Shown here piece after piece: positions 44,783 through 56,340 of a stretch of 64,000 nt of DNA; positions within the stretch are counted from its first letter, which is position 1, and every line of letters starts with the position of its first letter. Both the position numbers and the translations under genes were made by a program. A model generated the notes under the pieces. The model was not told the DNA's origin. It ran no database searches and was given only the letters and a program-made list of their open reading frames with translations. Source of the DNA: Strongyloides papillosus (Eukaryota; Nematoda; Chromadorea; Rhabditida; Strongyloididae); assembly GCA_005656395.1 (NCBI GenBank), contig SRSI01000017.1:310001-374000 (forward strand), given 5' to 3'.

Positions 44783-45346
44783 CACATAGATGACCAATAA
44801 CAAAATATCTCGTCATATTCGGAATTTTTTCGTAAAAGACCAGGTGACGAGATATCTTGTCATCCTTATATTTTTATGTAGATGACCAATGACAAGATAT
44901 CTCGTCATATTCAGAATTTTTCCGTAAAAGACCAGGTGACGAGATATCTTATCATCTTTATATTTTTACGTAGATGACCAATGACGAGATATCTCGTCAT
45001 GTTCATATTTTTACGTTAGGGACCGGATGACGGGATATCTTGCATTTCTTAATTTTTAGCCTATGGCGGTTATAACGCAATGAAAAGTGATAACATTTAG
45101 GAGAACTTGAATGTTTTACAAGGTATCATACTTTAAAAAAGTTTTAGTACGTAAAAATTTTTAATTAATAAATATTGTACTAAAAAATCATGTAATATTA
45201 AAATATCTGTCAAAATAATTTTTTTATTATATACGACAATCTTTTTTAACAGATTTTTAACTCCTTCGTTACTAACTATTAACTACAAAAAAATTAAAAG
45301 TAATTGAAAAATGTTGGACGCAAAAAAAACCTGGTCATCTATGTGT
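44783..45346. mobile_element. TTAA-flanked MITE with internal minisatellite
   Basis: Starts CACATAGATGACCA and ends TGGTCATCTATGTGT, flanked by TTAA (44779-44782, 45347-45350). TTAA is the target duplication of piggyBac-type transposons. The left third consists of about three copies of a roughly 93-bp unit. No coding capacity. Confidence 0.75.
44788..45060. repeat. About 93-bp tandem repeat with a palindromic GAGATATCTC core
   Basis: Units begin GATGACCAAT at about 44790, 44881 and 44975. Each holds one or two versions of TGACGAGATATCTCGTCA, a near-perfect palindrome. The terminal inverted repeat of the element is the start of the first unit. Confidence 0.85.
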
Positions 45347-45350
45347 TTAA

Positions 45351-47050
45351 ATAAAGTAATAATAAGTATTTTAATAACAATTTTGTTTCCTTTTTTTATA
45401 AATTTTATAAAATAATGATAATTTAAAGATCTTAACCGTTGAAATAAGCATTACCGTCTGTTTATATATTACTGACAGCGCAACTCACCCCTCTGAAATT
45501 TTTTAAAAAACATTTTAAAATAAAATAATAATAAATATTTTTTGTAACAACTTTGATTTGTTTTTTTGTAAATCCTTTAAAAAATATAATGATGCAAAGA
45601 TATATTGAAAATGATTAAATGATAAAAATGCATTGTACAAGCCTAATACAATTCAAATAAAGTTTTTTTAAATGAAATAAACTGAAGATAATCTTGAGAA
45701 TCCCTTCAGATGTGAAGTTTAATCTCACATCGTCCTCAAACCATTGAAAAATTTTAAAGTAGAAACAACCTATTCTCATTATCCTTCATAATTAATTTAA
45801 CATATTGTAAATGATATTTATTGACAATTGCAAAAATATTGATATAATGAATAAATTTATTTTGAAAGTAAAAAAAACTAACAGAAATCAACATATAAAA
45901 CTAAATTTTTCAAATCTTTCATTTATTAATTGCATACAAAAATAAATTTCAAATTATACAAAAAATGGTATTTTTCTGTTTTATTTCCCTTCAAAATGAG
46001 CACATAAAAATGGACTATTATAAAATAAATTATTGTACATAAGTTAATAAGTGAATCATTACCAATAAACTGTTAGTAAAAAAGTGATTTTTCGATAAAA
46101 AATTATTAATGATAACGTCTCTGAGAAAGTTAAAAATCTTTGAGTCTGTGATTGATAGGAGATAATCAATCTTAATAGAAGTGCTAAAAGAAAAGATAAA
46201 TGAAGGTACACTTATCATTAACGATATGCAGAAAGGGTATGAAAAAAAGGTTGCCCATAAATTGTATTAAAAAATTGAAAAATGAAAAATTCCAAAATCT
46301 AATTTTTATAAATATTGTTTTAAATTTGAAAAGTTAATTTTTTTAACGATAAATATTTTAAAATAGCTTTAGTTTGTTACTTTTTCATAAATAATCAAAA
46401 ACCGCCATAAATAACCAGTATAATCAATGTCTTTAGGGGGGATAGAACAAAGAAGTACCAAAAAAATCTTAAAAATTAAATTATTATATTTAAAATTGTA
46501 TGTCAAATTATATAACATAGGAAGAATAACTCAAAAAAAAATGTTTTAATAAAAGTAAAAAAAAAAGGTATTTTTCTTTTTGAGAGATTTTGGTGTTGTA
46601 TTGGAGAACGCGAAAAAGAGTTCTCTTTTCCTTTGTCTAGAAGAGTATATAAGAGGAAATATTTTTGTTTTTTTTGTCATTTAGTATAATCTTTTAAATT
46701 TTGGATTGCGTCTCTACAATTTTATTTCGTAATGTCATTTTGTCAAATTGTCGGTTAATTTTTTATAATTTAAATGTTATTATTTATTGTATTTTTTAAT
46801 TTGTGTTTTTTTTATAGAGACGCATACACCAATTTAATAAAATTTTTACTATAAATTTAAAAGCGTCAAGATGAAGTAAGATAAAATGAAAATAATTTTT
46901 AAAATAAGCTTTATACATCCGGCAGCTATAAGTAAATGTTCTTTTAAATGTCTATCTAATTATTTTTTTTATTTAGCAGCTATATATAAACTTTTTAAAT
47001 TAAAAAAGGAATAAAATAAAAGGGGTAGATACATACTTTATGTTTACATA
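45351..47050. other. Noncoding stretch, no supported gene
   Basis: AT-rich. A 62-codon minus-strand frame at 46030-46218 has no features. Around 46605-46660 there is a short hairpin (GAGAAC...GTTCTC) followed by a TATA-like AGTATATAAGAGG, which might be an isolated promoter; no transcript unit is evident. Confidence 0.4.
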
Positions 47051-47055
47051 ATAGA

Positions 47056-47250
47056 TCCTGGCTTTGCAGGCAAGAAACAATGAGCGAAGTGAAATACTAC
47101 AAAGAAAATCATGAACTTTACATAAAAACACCAGCCCTACAAGTAAGCAGTGACGAGCGAAGCGAGTTGCTGCAAAAAAAAACAATGACTTTGTGCAAAA
47201 ACACCGGCCCTGCGGGCAAGCAGATCACGAGCGAAGCGAGTGGGATGCTT
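47056..47250. repeat. About 75-bp tandem repeat containing GAGCGAAGCGAG
   Basis: About 2.6 units starting near 47056, 47131 and 47205, each with GGCCCTGCGGGCAAG-like and GAGCGAAGCGAG-like blocks. Distinctly GC-richer than its surroundings. It abuts the TA-flanked element at 47263. Confidence 0.85.
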
Positions 47251-47262
47251 GTTTTTAGTATA

Positions 47263-48159
47263 CAGGGTGTCCAAAAAGTAACATGAAAAGTTTGAATAGA
47301 AATAACTCTCTTAAATGTGAACGTATTTTAGTAGTATTATATTCATTTGAAAGCCTAACTTCTAACATAAAAAACGCTTTAAACAGATTTAAAAAATATT
47401 AGTTTAAAATGTAGTTATGACCATTTTTGTTATTTCCGTTCTTTTTCATGATTTTTGGAAATTACATCTTTTCAAAATGACATAACTTTTAGAAAACTTA
47501 CTATTTTTTTAGAAATTTAAATGCATATGATAGTTTAACTTATTTTCTATAGAATAGTGTAAGATTCATTATCATATATTTATATTATTTGAAGATATGA
47601 ATAATTTTATAACAAACATTTTTTAAACAATTTTCTAACCTAATAAATATAGATATAAAAAAATATTTATATTTATGATAATAAAGAGCAACAAATATTT
47701 AATTGAATAAAATTTTGTTAATTAGCGATAGTAACTGTATATTTACTCTTACTTTGTTATAGAAGTAGTAAAAAAAATAAAAAAATTTTTCACTATGGAA
47801 AAATGAAAGATATTTTATGTTTCATAATTTTAATTAAAATAGATATAAAATAATGATTCTTAAACCGTTTTGTGAAAAAGAAGTTGAGCCATCAGATGAA
47901 TATAAAATTATAAAAAATATTAATTTTTCAAAAGATTACATCATTTTAAAAATTTTTAAAAATCCTAAAAATTATGAAAAAGAACGGAAGTCACAAAAAT
48001 GGTCATAACTTCATTTTAAACTAATATTTTTAAAATCTGTTTGAAGCGTTTTTTAAGTTAGAAGTTAGGCTTTCAAATGGATATGATACTATAAAAACAA
48101 AATTACATTAAAGGGAGTTATTTCATTTAAACCTTTCATGTTACTTTTTGGACACCCTG
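47263..48159. mobile_element. Mariner-type MITE with about 220-bp inverted ends
   Basis: Begins CAGGGTGTCCAAAAAGTAAC and ends GTTACTTTTTGGACACCCTG. The inverted similarity runs about 220 bp inward (through GAAAGCCTAACTTCTAAC and ATGACCATTTTTGT). TA flanks on the left (47261-47262); the right flank reads AA, probably mutated. No transposase frame. Confidence 0.85.
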
Positions 48160-48241
48160 AATAATTTTAAAGACAAAACGACATAGATTTGAAGAATTAT
48201 CTTTACTAAGAATACTTGAATTGAGTTTGTAAAATATTATT

Positions 48242-48708
48242 TTGCTTATAACCTCTGAAAGACCATTCGAAGAATTATTATCTTTAGGAACAAGAACTAA
48301 AATAATAAATGAGATGGATTACAATAATGATATAAAAGAGAACATACTGTCCCTATATGTATCAACAACTTCTGGAGACGTTAATCTTTTTCATGAAGCA
48401 GTCGTAACTTTAGAAACAAAAATAGTTGTGGGTTACTTTTTAAAAAATCTCACGAATCACTTGTACAACTCTTGATGTCTAGTTATAAGGATAGACTTGT
48501 TAAAGCTCTACAAAAATCAGTTGATCATGCAAAATCTCTTTTAATTTGTATTTTATTTTTATATGCTGGTAGGTATAAAATAGTAGTATCAAGACCTTGT
48601 AAATTTGTAGAAAATTTTATACCTACCTTAAAGTATTCAATTCAAGTTAATGAAGATGAAGTTATTTTGCCTACTTCAGAACAAGAAGCAGTAGTGAAAA
48701 GTATTTAA
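48242..48708 (+). other. Two overlapping short open frames, possible gene remnant
   Basis: 48242-48475 (77 codons) and 48472-48708 (78 codons, another frame) lie between two mariner-type elements. The residues are varied (for example FVENFIPTLKYSIQVNEDEV), looking more like protein than noise, and the frame change could be a single old frameshift. I recognise no family, and no signal peptide or membrane segment is clear. Confidence 0.3.
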
Positions 48709-48874
48709 ATCAAAAAGAAATACTGATGATACTTTGAAAAAACAACTACAGGGTGGGTCAAAAATCACATCACAGTTGCATGAAACACTTTATAACTGTT
48801 ATAACTTTTTTTGCAGTTGACATATTGTTATGATTTTATGTGCATTTTGTAGGGAAAAAGTAATAGAATAATAT

Positions 48875-49599
48875 GGTGTTCAGACAACTCGACATAGGAC
48901 AACTCGACATTAAGACAACTCGACATTAAGACAACTCGACATTAGGATGACTCGACGTAAAAAAATTTTTTAAGTTAGAAATGATATAATGCAGCTAATT
49001 TATCTTAGTTATTCATAATGTTATTTTCGTAAAATTTGCTAAGAATTTTTTTATTGTAGTTATACCTCTTTTCAAATTTTTTTTTTGAAAAGGCTTCAGA
49101 TACTTCACCAAGTGTTTGTTTATTTATTTCATTATTAGTAAGAAATTCCTGCAATTTTAGGCATTCAAACAATTTATATATTGTAGGATGATTTTTATTT
49201 ACCATACGACCAAAAATCGAATTGAAAGATTCCGCATAATTGTTAGCAAGGTTAAATTGTAGTTCAAATTATAATTGTATTTGTTCCATAATTTTAAACT
49301 AAAGTGTGGATGTTAGGTTAGCGTTAATGATGACAAATTGATATATATATTGTATTAAATTGATGATAGAGTCAGTTTATCGGTTTCCCAATAAAATATA
49401 TTATTACTAATATTTAACAGTGGATCTTAATTTTTGTATCTTATGTTTAAAGTTTTTTTTATTATTTAAATTTTTTTTAAAACCCGTAGAGTTGCCTATA
49501 ATGTTGAGTTGTCTTAATGTCGAGTTGTTCTAATGTCGAGATGTCTTAATGTCGAGTTGTCCTATGTCGAGTTGTCCAGTGTCGAGAAGTCTATGAACC
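48875..49599. mobile_element. MULE (Mutator-like) remnant, 9-bp target duplication
   Basis: GAATAATAT is repeated on both sides (48866-48874, 49600-49608). The ends GGTGTTCAGACAACTCG and the inverse of GTCTATGAACC are related. Both ends carry tandem 16-17-bp motifs of the type ACAACTCGACATTAAG. A 9-bp duplication plus the transposase fragment inside fits Mutator-like elements. Confidence 0.75.
49005..49290 (-). pseudogene. C-terminal fragment of a MULE transposase
   Basis: The minus strand reads NLANNYAESFNSIFGRM then NKNHPTIYKLFECLKLQEF. The pattern 'NN.AE.FN..F......HPTIYKLFE.LK.QE' is the conserved C-terminal region of MULE-family transposases in animals, after the catalytic domain. Only about 85-90 residues remain, so it is inactive. 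Confidence 0.65.
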
Positions 49600-49714
49600 G
49601 AATAATATACCACAAGATTGTTCTCAAAAATGATCTTACCGAAAAATAACATTAAGTTAAATCAAAGTGTATAAATTTTTGGTTTAAAGATATATCTTAT
49701 AATATTTTAATTAA

Positions 49715-52700
49715 AATATGTTTCTTGAGAAAGTCGAGCAATTTTAAATATGTGGGACAACCAAAAATCTAAGACCCCATTTTTATATGCTTAAACAATA
49801 CCCCTAGGTGACATATTACCACATATAAAATATTAGCTTCATATCTCAACTCTATGCGTTTTTATGGCATCAGAAACTTTTCGACCATGATTGCGTATCT
49901 CGAAAACTACTTTATGAAACTATAGCAATATATATATCATTCTTCATCATTTTTAGAGTACTTTTTAAGTACCAGGATAAATTTTGAAAAATCTTATTTC
50001 TAAGTATATTTTGTGACATAAAATTATAGAAGATGAAAAACCCGAATTTCGAAAATATTATATTCGAATTCAGCGTGTCTGAAAACCTATATATACGTTT
50101 TTGAATCATTAAAAAAGTGCTGAGAAAAAAAGTTACATATTAAATATTTACAAAATAATTTACAAATACATTAAAATTACTTTTAAAATGACATACTGAA
50201 GCTTATTTTTGTATTTTATTAATTATATATGGATTTTGTTTCTTGGAAATTGCTTCTTTGGCACTTCTTGCTATTTTGAAAAAAGTGTTCATGAAGGCCT
50301 GAATGGTCGGGACAAGCAAAAATCTAAGTTTTCAATTTTTTATGTTTAAACGTTGTGCTTTGGTGACATATTACCACGTACAAAATATCAGCTTCATAAA
50401 TCTATTCTTTACATCTATATGACTTCTGAAAGTTTTCGACCTTGATTACGTATCTCGAAAACTACTTTGTGAAACTATAACAATATATATATCATTCTTC
50501 ACCATTTTTTGAGTATTTTTTATGTACAAAGATAAATTTTAAAAAATTTAAATTTTTAACAAATTTTATGACCAAAAATCGTAGAAGATGAAAAACCCGA
50601 ATCTTGAAAATGTTATATTCGAATTCAGCGTATCTGAAAACCTATATATACGTTTTTGAATCATTAAAAAAGTGCTGAGAAAAAAAGTTCTACAGAAGAG
50701 ATTTTGAACATAATTTTCAAAATCAACAAAATTCATTTTAATAGCAAATACTTGATTGTATCTCACTTTTAAACAATCAAAATTGAATTTTAATTATTCA
50801 AACATCACATTTTTTAACATTATATATAACTTGAAAAAATATTTGTGAACTTCGTATAAATTAAGCAAATAAAGTTTAAGTACTTATTTTAATGTTCTTT
50901 AATAATGTATCTTACTGGTATATCATAGAATTTCTTAGTGCCATAGATTTACTTTGTACGTATATATTAATTTTAAAACTTGTTGACCATAAGTGCATCT
51001 CGAAAATGAGTGTATGAATTTATAACAATATTATTCTTTACCATTTTTAAAGGTAATACATTACCATAAATTATTGAAATTCTTATTTTTATGTTTATTT
51101 TTCAACGCAAAACTATAGAAGACGAAAACATTATAATCTTGAAAACATTAAATTCAAATTCAACATTATCGAAAATGTATGTGTATGTTTTCGATTTATT
51201 GAGATTGTGACGAGGAAAAAAATTCCGCATATAATATAGTAAAATTTATTATGAGTCAAATTGTCATTCTATTTCATGATAATATTATTAATTAGTTAAG
51301 AAGAAGACTTGTAATTAATATTGACTACTAAGAGTTATTTTTGGTCAATGCAAAACTATTATTATTAATACAATGTGTCCTGTTGAATATTTTTATTGTT
51401 TGAATATAAATAGCTAAATTTTTGATATTTTGCTTATTTGATAATTCAACTTCTTTTATACAAAATATTTTAAGATTGTCATTTAAAGTCAAGTTTAAAA
51501 AAAAGTTTAAAAGATTTATGTTAACGTCGGTAAAAATTTCAAAAAATTGCTTTCGTGATAATAGTTGAATTACTTGACTATGAATTTAATACTTTAACAT
51601 AATAATATGAATCATTTTATAGCTTAACTTCTTTTTATAATATTTTTAAGATTCATTATTAGAAGTTAATCTTAGGTATAAATTTGGACACTCTTGTTAT
51701 GATATTTTATTTTCTAAATTTGATAACAAAATACACAAAATGAAAGTATGACAGTTTAACTTAACATCTTAAAAATACTATTTATCATAATTGATATAAA
51801 AACGAGATATCATATAAAAATAAGATTGATAACATACTGCATTTATCTCATTTTAATAAATATAAATTCTACCTAATTTTTCAATATATAATAGTGGAGA
51901 CGTAAAATTTTTATGCAAAATGATGTAGAATGTACTTCATAAAATGGGTAAAACCTCATACTATAAAATGCTATTGTATCTATTACTTTCTTGATATAAA
52001 ATGTATTTATCAAATACATATGTTTAGTTTTCTTTGTGTTTAAAATATTAAAATTTAAAAATTTAGCTATCTTCCACAATAAATAGAAGTAAGCATTAAA
52101 TCTTGTAAAATACTATTAATTAATTAGCATTATTTAATGATTTATTTCTTTTTCATTGTAAATATTTTTTTTTAATTATGCAAAGTTATTCTTTACTTTT
52201 TTTTATGAACGAAAATGAAAAATCTTTTTCAAAATTTATATAGTTGACTTCTAACAACGGACATTGAAATACAATATAGAAATCAAATTGATTTCCTTAA
52301 TGATAGTAATTTCATAGAAACTTATAAGATATTAATAGCTTTATGATTCTTCATAACAATTAAATTTTATGTTTTACGAATAAAAATGTACATCTTTATC
52401 GACATTAATAGAATTTTTTTAACTTTCATTAAAACTTGAGTTTTAATAACATTCTTAAAATATTTTGTATAAAAGAAGTTAAACTAACAAATAAGCAAAA
52501 TATCAAAAATTAAGTCATATTTGCTCAGATAATGGAAAAAGTTTACAAGACACACTATCTTCATAATAATAATTTTGTATAAAAAAATTTAATGATTGGT
52601 GATTAATACTAATTATAAGTCTTATTCTGAACTAGTCAGGGATACTATTGTAAAAATACAATAACAATTTTGGCTAATAAGAAATATTACTATACTGTCA

Positions 52701-54226
52701 TGCAGAACTTTTTTCTTCGACACAATGTAATAAACGAAGAACATATATATTCGTTTTCGGTTACGTAGAATTTGGATTTAATATTTCCAAGATTCGGATT
52801 TTTTTGTCTTCTATACTCTTGGAGAAAAGTTCAACATTAAAGTAAGAATTATAAAATTTAAAGTAATGTATTTAAAGAGCTTTAAAAATAGTGGAGAATA
52901 ATATGGTTGTAACTTTATGCACTTATTCTTAGGAGACATAATTGTTTAACAATTTTTAAAAACCATGTATACATACAGTAGAAATTTATTGGATTAAAGA
53001 TATATTTGTTATAATATATCATCAAGATCCAAAAATTAAGTATATAAAAATAAGTGTCTAGATTTTTGCCTGTCTGAGCTTTTCAGAATTCTTAAGCGTT
53101 ATTTTCATGTTGACTAAAATGTAAAAAAGCAATGTATAAAGAAAGAAAACGTAATTGTGACTGATAAAAAACAAAATATGTTTATGATTTTGCTATTAAA
53201 ATGAATTTTGTTGATTTTGAAAATTATGTTCAAAATCTTTTCCGTAGAACTTTTTTTCTCAGCACTTTTTTAATGATTCAAAAACGTATATATAGGTTTT
53301 CAGACACGCTGAATTCGAATATAACATTTTCGAGATTCGGGTTTTTCATCTTTTATAATTTTCTGTCACAAAATTTGTTAAAAAATTAAATTTTTTAAAA
53401 TTTATCTTTGTACATAAAAAATACTCAAAAAATGGTGAAGAATGATATATATATATTGTTATAGTTTCATGAAGTAGTTTTCGAGATACGTAATCAAGGT
53501 CGAAAACTTTCAGAAGTCATATAGATGTAAAGGATAGATTTATGAAGCTGATATTTTGTAAGTGGTAATATGTTACCAAGGCACAACGTTTAAGCATAAA
53601 AAAGTGAGTACTTAGACTTTTGCTTGTCCCGACTATTCAGGCCTTCATGACCACTTTTTTCAAAATAGCAAGAAGTGCCGAAGAAGCAATTTTCAAGAAA
53701 CAAAATTCATATACAATTAATAAAATACAAAAATAAGCTTCAGTATGTCAAATTAAAAGTAATTCTAATATATTTGTAAATTATTTTGTGAATATTTAAT
53801 ATGTAACTTTTTTTCTCAGCACTTTTTTAATAATTCAAAAACGTATATATAGGTTTTCAGACACGCTGAATTCGAATATAATATTTTCGAAATTCGGGTT
53901 TTTCATCTTCTATAATTTTATGTCACAAAATATACTTAGAAATAAGATTTTTCAAAATTTATCCTGGTACTTAAAAAGTGCTCAAAAAATGGTGAAGAAT
54001 GATATATATATATTGTTATAGTTTCATAAAGTAGTTTTCGAGATACGCAATCATGGTCAAAAAGTTTCTGAAGCCATAAAAACGCGTAGAGTGGAGATAT
54101 GAAGCTAATATTTTTTATGTGGTAATATGTCACCTAGGGGTATCGTTTAAGCATATAAAAATGGGGTCTTAGATTTTTGCTTGTCCCACATTTTTAAAAT
54201 TGCTTGACTTTCTCAGGAAACTTATT
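49715..54226. mobile_element. 4.5-kb palindromic foldback element, TTAA-flanked
   Basis: The whole element is an imperfect inverted repeat centred near 51970: AAATATGTTTCTTGAGAAAG at the left end faces the inverse of CTTTCTCAGGAAACTTATT at the right, with TTAA just outside (49711-49714, 54227-54230). Each arm holds two to three degenerate direct units (near 49740-50150, 50270-50700, 51000-51230 and mirrored) sharing the phrases GAAAACCTATATATACG and CTCGAAAACTACTT. The short open frames within are repeated noncoding sequence in my view. Confidence 0.75.
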
Positions 54227-54265
54227 TTAAATAAAATTAAAAACAATTTTTTTAAATGTCAAATA

Positions 54266-55249
54266 TAGCAAGGTGCATTAAAAATTGACCAAAATTTCAA
54301 ACTGCCCCTACTGTCCTAAAAATTTGTACATATATAGAATCAAATATGCTGATTCTATTTATGAAATAATATTCCTAAAAGTAAAGTGCAAGTACCCCTA
54401 AAAGGGAGTAAACAAAATTTCGTTTGAGGACCAAAAGTTAATTTTGTTTACCCTTGGTATACCTTAATAAATAGGGGTTTAAACGGATGTAAAAGCATTA
54501 ATTACAAATTTTTAACTGATAATAAACTTATTTACTGCTTGTTTCAAAGAAAAATTCTAAAATAATGCTTTTAAAAAAATTTTTGTAAAAATAGTACAAA
54601 TTTTTAATTAATAATAGCCTTATTAATTGCATATTTTAATAAAAAATTCTTAAATAATGCTTAAAAACAAAATGCTAGCAAAAATAGTACAAATTTTTTA
54701 AAAAATTGCCAAATTTGACCTACGGCATAAAACAATATTTTTTGAAGCCCCCAAACCACCTACGAAAACGATTAATGACTCATTTTGTAGCCAAGACACG
54801 AATCTTTAATCTGGTCAAGCCGCTTTTTGATATCTTACTTTAAAATCGAGATATTAATTATCAAATGACTTTTTGTAATTTTGGCATGTTGAATTGTCGA
54901 CACAAAATAATATTTATTGAAGCTTCCAGAATAGCTATGAGTATGATTAATAGCCCATTTTGTAGCCAAGACTTAATTCTTAAATCCGACCAAGCCGATT
55001 TTTGATATCTGTTTTTTTAAGGAAAATATTAATTAATTAATGAAGTGCCAAAAAATTTTTTTCAACATTTTTAAAATTTTTTTATATCATTAGATTGCAA
55101 TTTTTATGCTGGTTACAAATATTATATCTGTTTATTATTATATTTGTTTATTAAAGAGTTATGGACATATATAGTAGGAGTACATTTTTCAACAACATTT
55201 TTTTGGTGGAATAACGTTTTTTAAAAAACGTCCTCATTGCACTTTGCTA
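54266..55249. mobile_element. hAT-like nonautonomous element, 8-bp target duplication
   Basis: GTCAAATA occurs on both sides (54258-54265, 55250-55257). The ends are TAGCAAGGTGCA and the inverse TGCACTTTGCTA. An 8-bp duplication and TAG-type ends are characteristic of hAT elements. 984 bp with no transposase frame. Internal phrases (TTGTAGCCAAGAC, CCGATTTTTGATATC) are repeated about 180 bp apart. Confidence 0.7.
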
Positions 55250-55925
55250 GTCAAATATTATAAAATTATGTAACTTTTTTTTTAAGTTTATTCTTGGGAA
55301 CAATTTTGTAATATATTATTCTCTAGCACTTTCTCTACAAAATGCGTATGATACATAAAAATATGTCTGCTAGATAATTGATATTTTTATTATCCAAAAA
55401 CTATAAGATTACAATTATTATAAAATAGATTTTTAAAACTTACTCTAAATCAGTTGGGTCTTTTTCAACCTTACATTGATTTGGGTAGTTTAAATAGAAA
55501 ATATTATATTCAAATTTTAGAATTATTAGATTTAAATTTTAGAAATATTAAAATTAGATATTTGTAAATTCAAATATTTTACAATGTCGTCTACAAAAAA
55601 AGTTATAATGTATTTTATTTGCAACTGTGATGTGACTTTTGGCCCACCCTGTATATGATACTTGATTCTTTGTTCTTTTTGTAATGTACTTTAACATTAG
55701 ATGAAATTTAATAAATTTATTCATCTACTATAAAATTGATACTATGATAATAAAATCTTTGTAATCTGATGTAGAAAAATAATATTATTATATGATTGCA
55801 ATAATATTTATTATTCTTTATTTCCCAATAATATACGTTTAAATATTTACTTTTAACTATTTTTGTTTGATAATTTTTAGTATTTAAGAGAATTTTATTT
55901 CTGTAGTATCAGATTATTTGTAATA

Positions 55926-56340
55926 ATGTTTTTAAGAATATTTACACCACATATAATTTTTTTAATATTTTCTATCCCACACAGTAGTTTTGTTAAAAGT
56001 TATACTGGCGTAGTTCTTCTTGGAATGTCTAGATTCAAATCTGGAAGTGAAATTGCAGACGGCAAAATATCTCTAAAATGTCAAGGCTTTGCACCGCTTA
56101 GTCCACAAACTTTAAAGAATAATAGTCAATACTACTTTTCTTCATATACAACTTCTACTAGAGGGGCAAGTAAGTAAATGCATAACAAAATAATTTATTT
56201 ATAAAAAAGATTGTAGTGTTGAAGTATATTATCATGTGAAAAGAGATATTTCAAGTTTTTGTAAAGCAGAAAATAGTATATATAAATGTCTTGTTGATAT
56301 TTATGATGAGGGATTTCTAAAAGGAAGAGTAAAACATTAA
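55926..56340 (+). CDS. Small secreted four-cysteine protein, diverged paralogue
   Basis: Exons 55926-56169 and 56210-56340 (40-nt intron) encode 124 residues. The signal peptide MFLRIFTPHIIFLIFSIPHS matches the palindrome genes' start. The cysteines correspond: SLKCQGF with RLICGD, NCSVEVYYHVKRDISSFC with DCTVKIDYHVEQNIKEIC. The intron sits in the same place and phase, and its sequence is similar too. About 250 bp upstream is recognisably similar to the upstream region of the palindrome copies. The family is weakly transthyretin-like at best. Its start lies 275 bp from the end of the large mariner-type nest. Confidence 0.7.

Larger units (their letters stand above)
48749..55651. mobile_element. 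Mariner-type MITE expanded to 6.9 kb by nested insertions
   Basis: Outer ends CAGGGTGGGTCAAAAATCAC and GACTTTTGGCCCACCCTG, flanked by TA (48747-48748, 55652-55653). Its own sequence is interrupted by at least three elements with their own terminal repeats and target duplications (48875-49599, 49715-54226, 54266-55249). Removing them in thought leaves roughly 0.8 kb, close to the 901-bp relative at 27450. The right part (about 55370-55590) contains further sequence absent from that relative. Confidence 0.8.

Noticed and set aside
49912..50766. Two similar open frames (about 65 codons) with matching frames near 53200 and 53940
   Set aside because: They are the same repeat unit of the palindromic foldback read in different places; no coding-like composition beyond the shared repeat.
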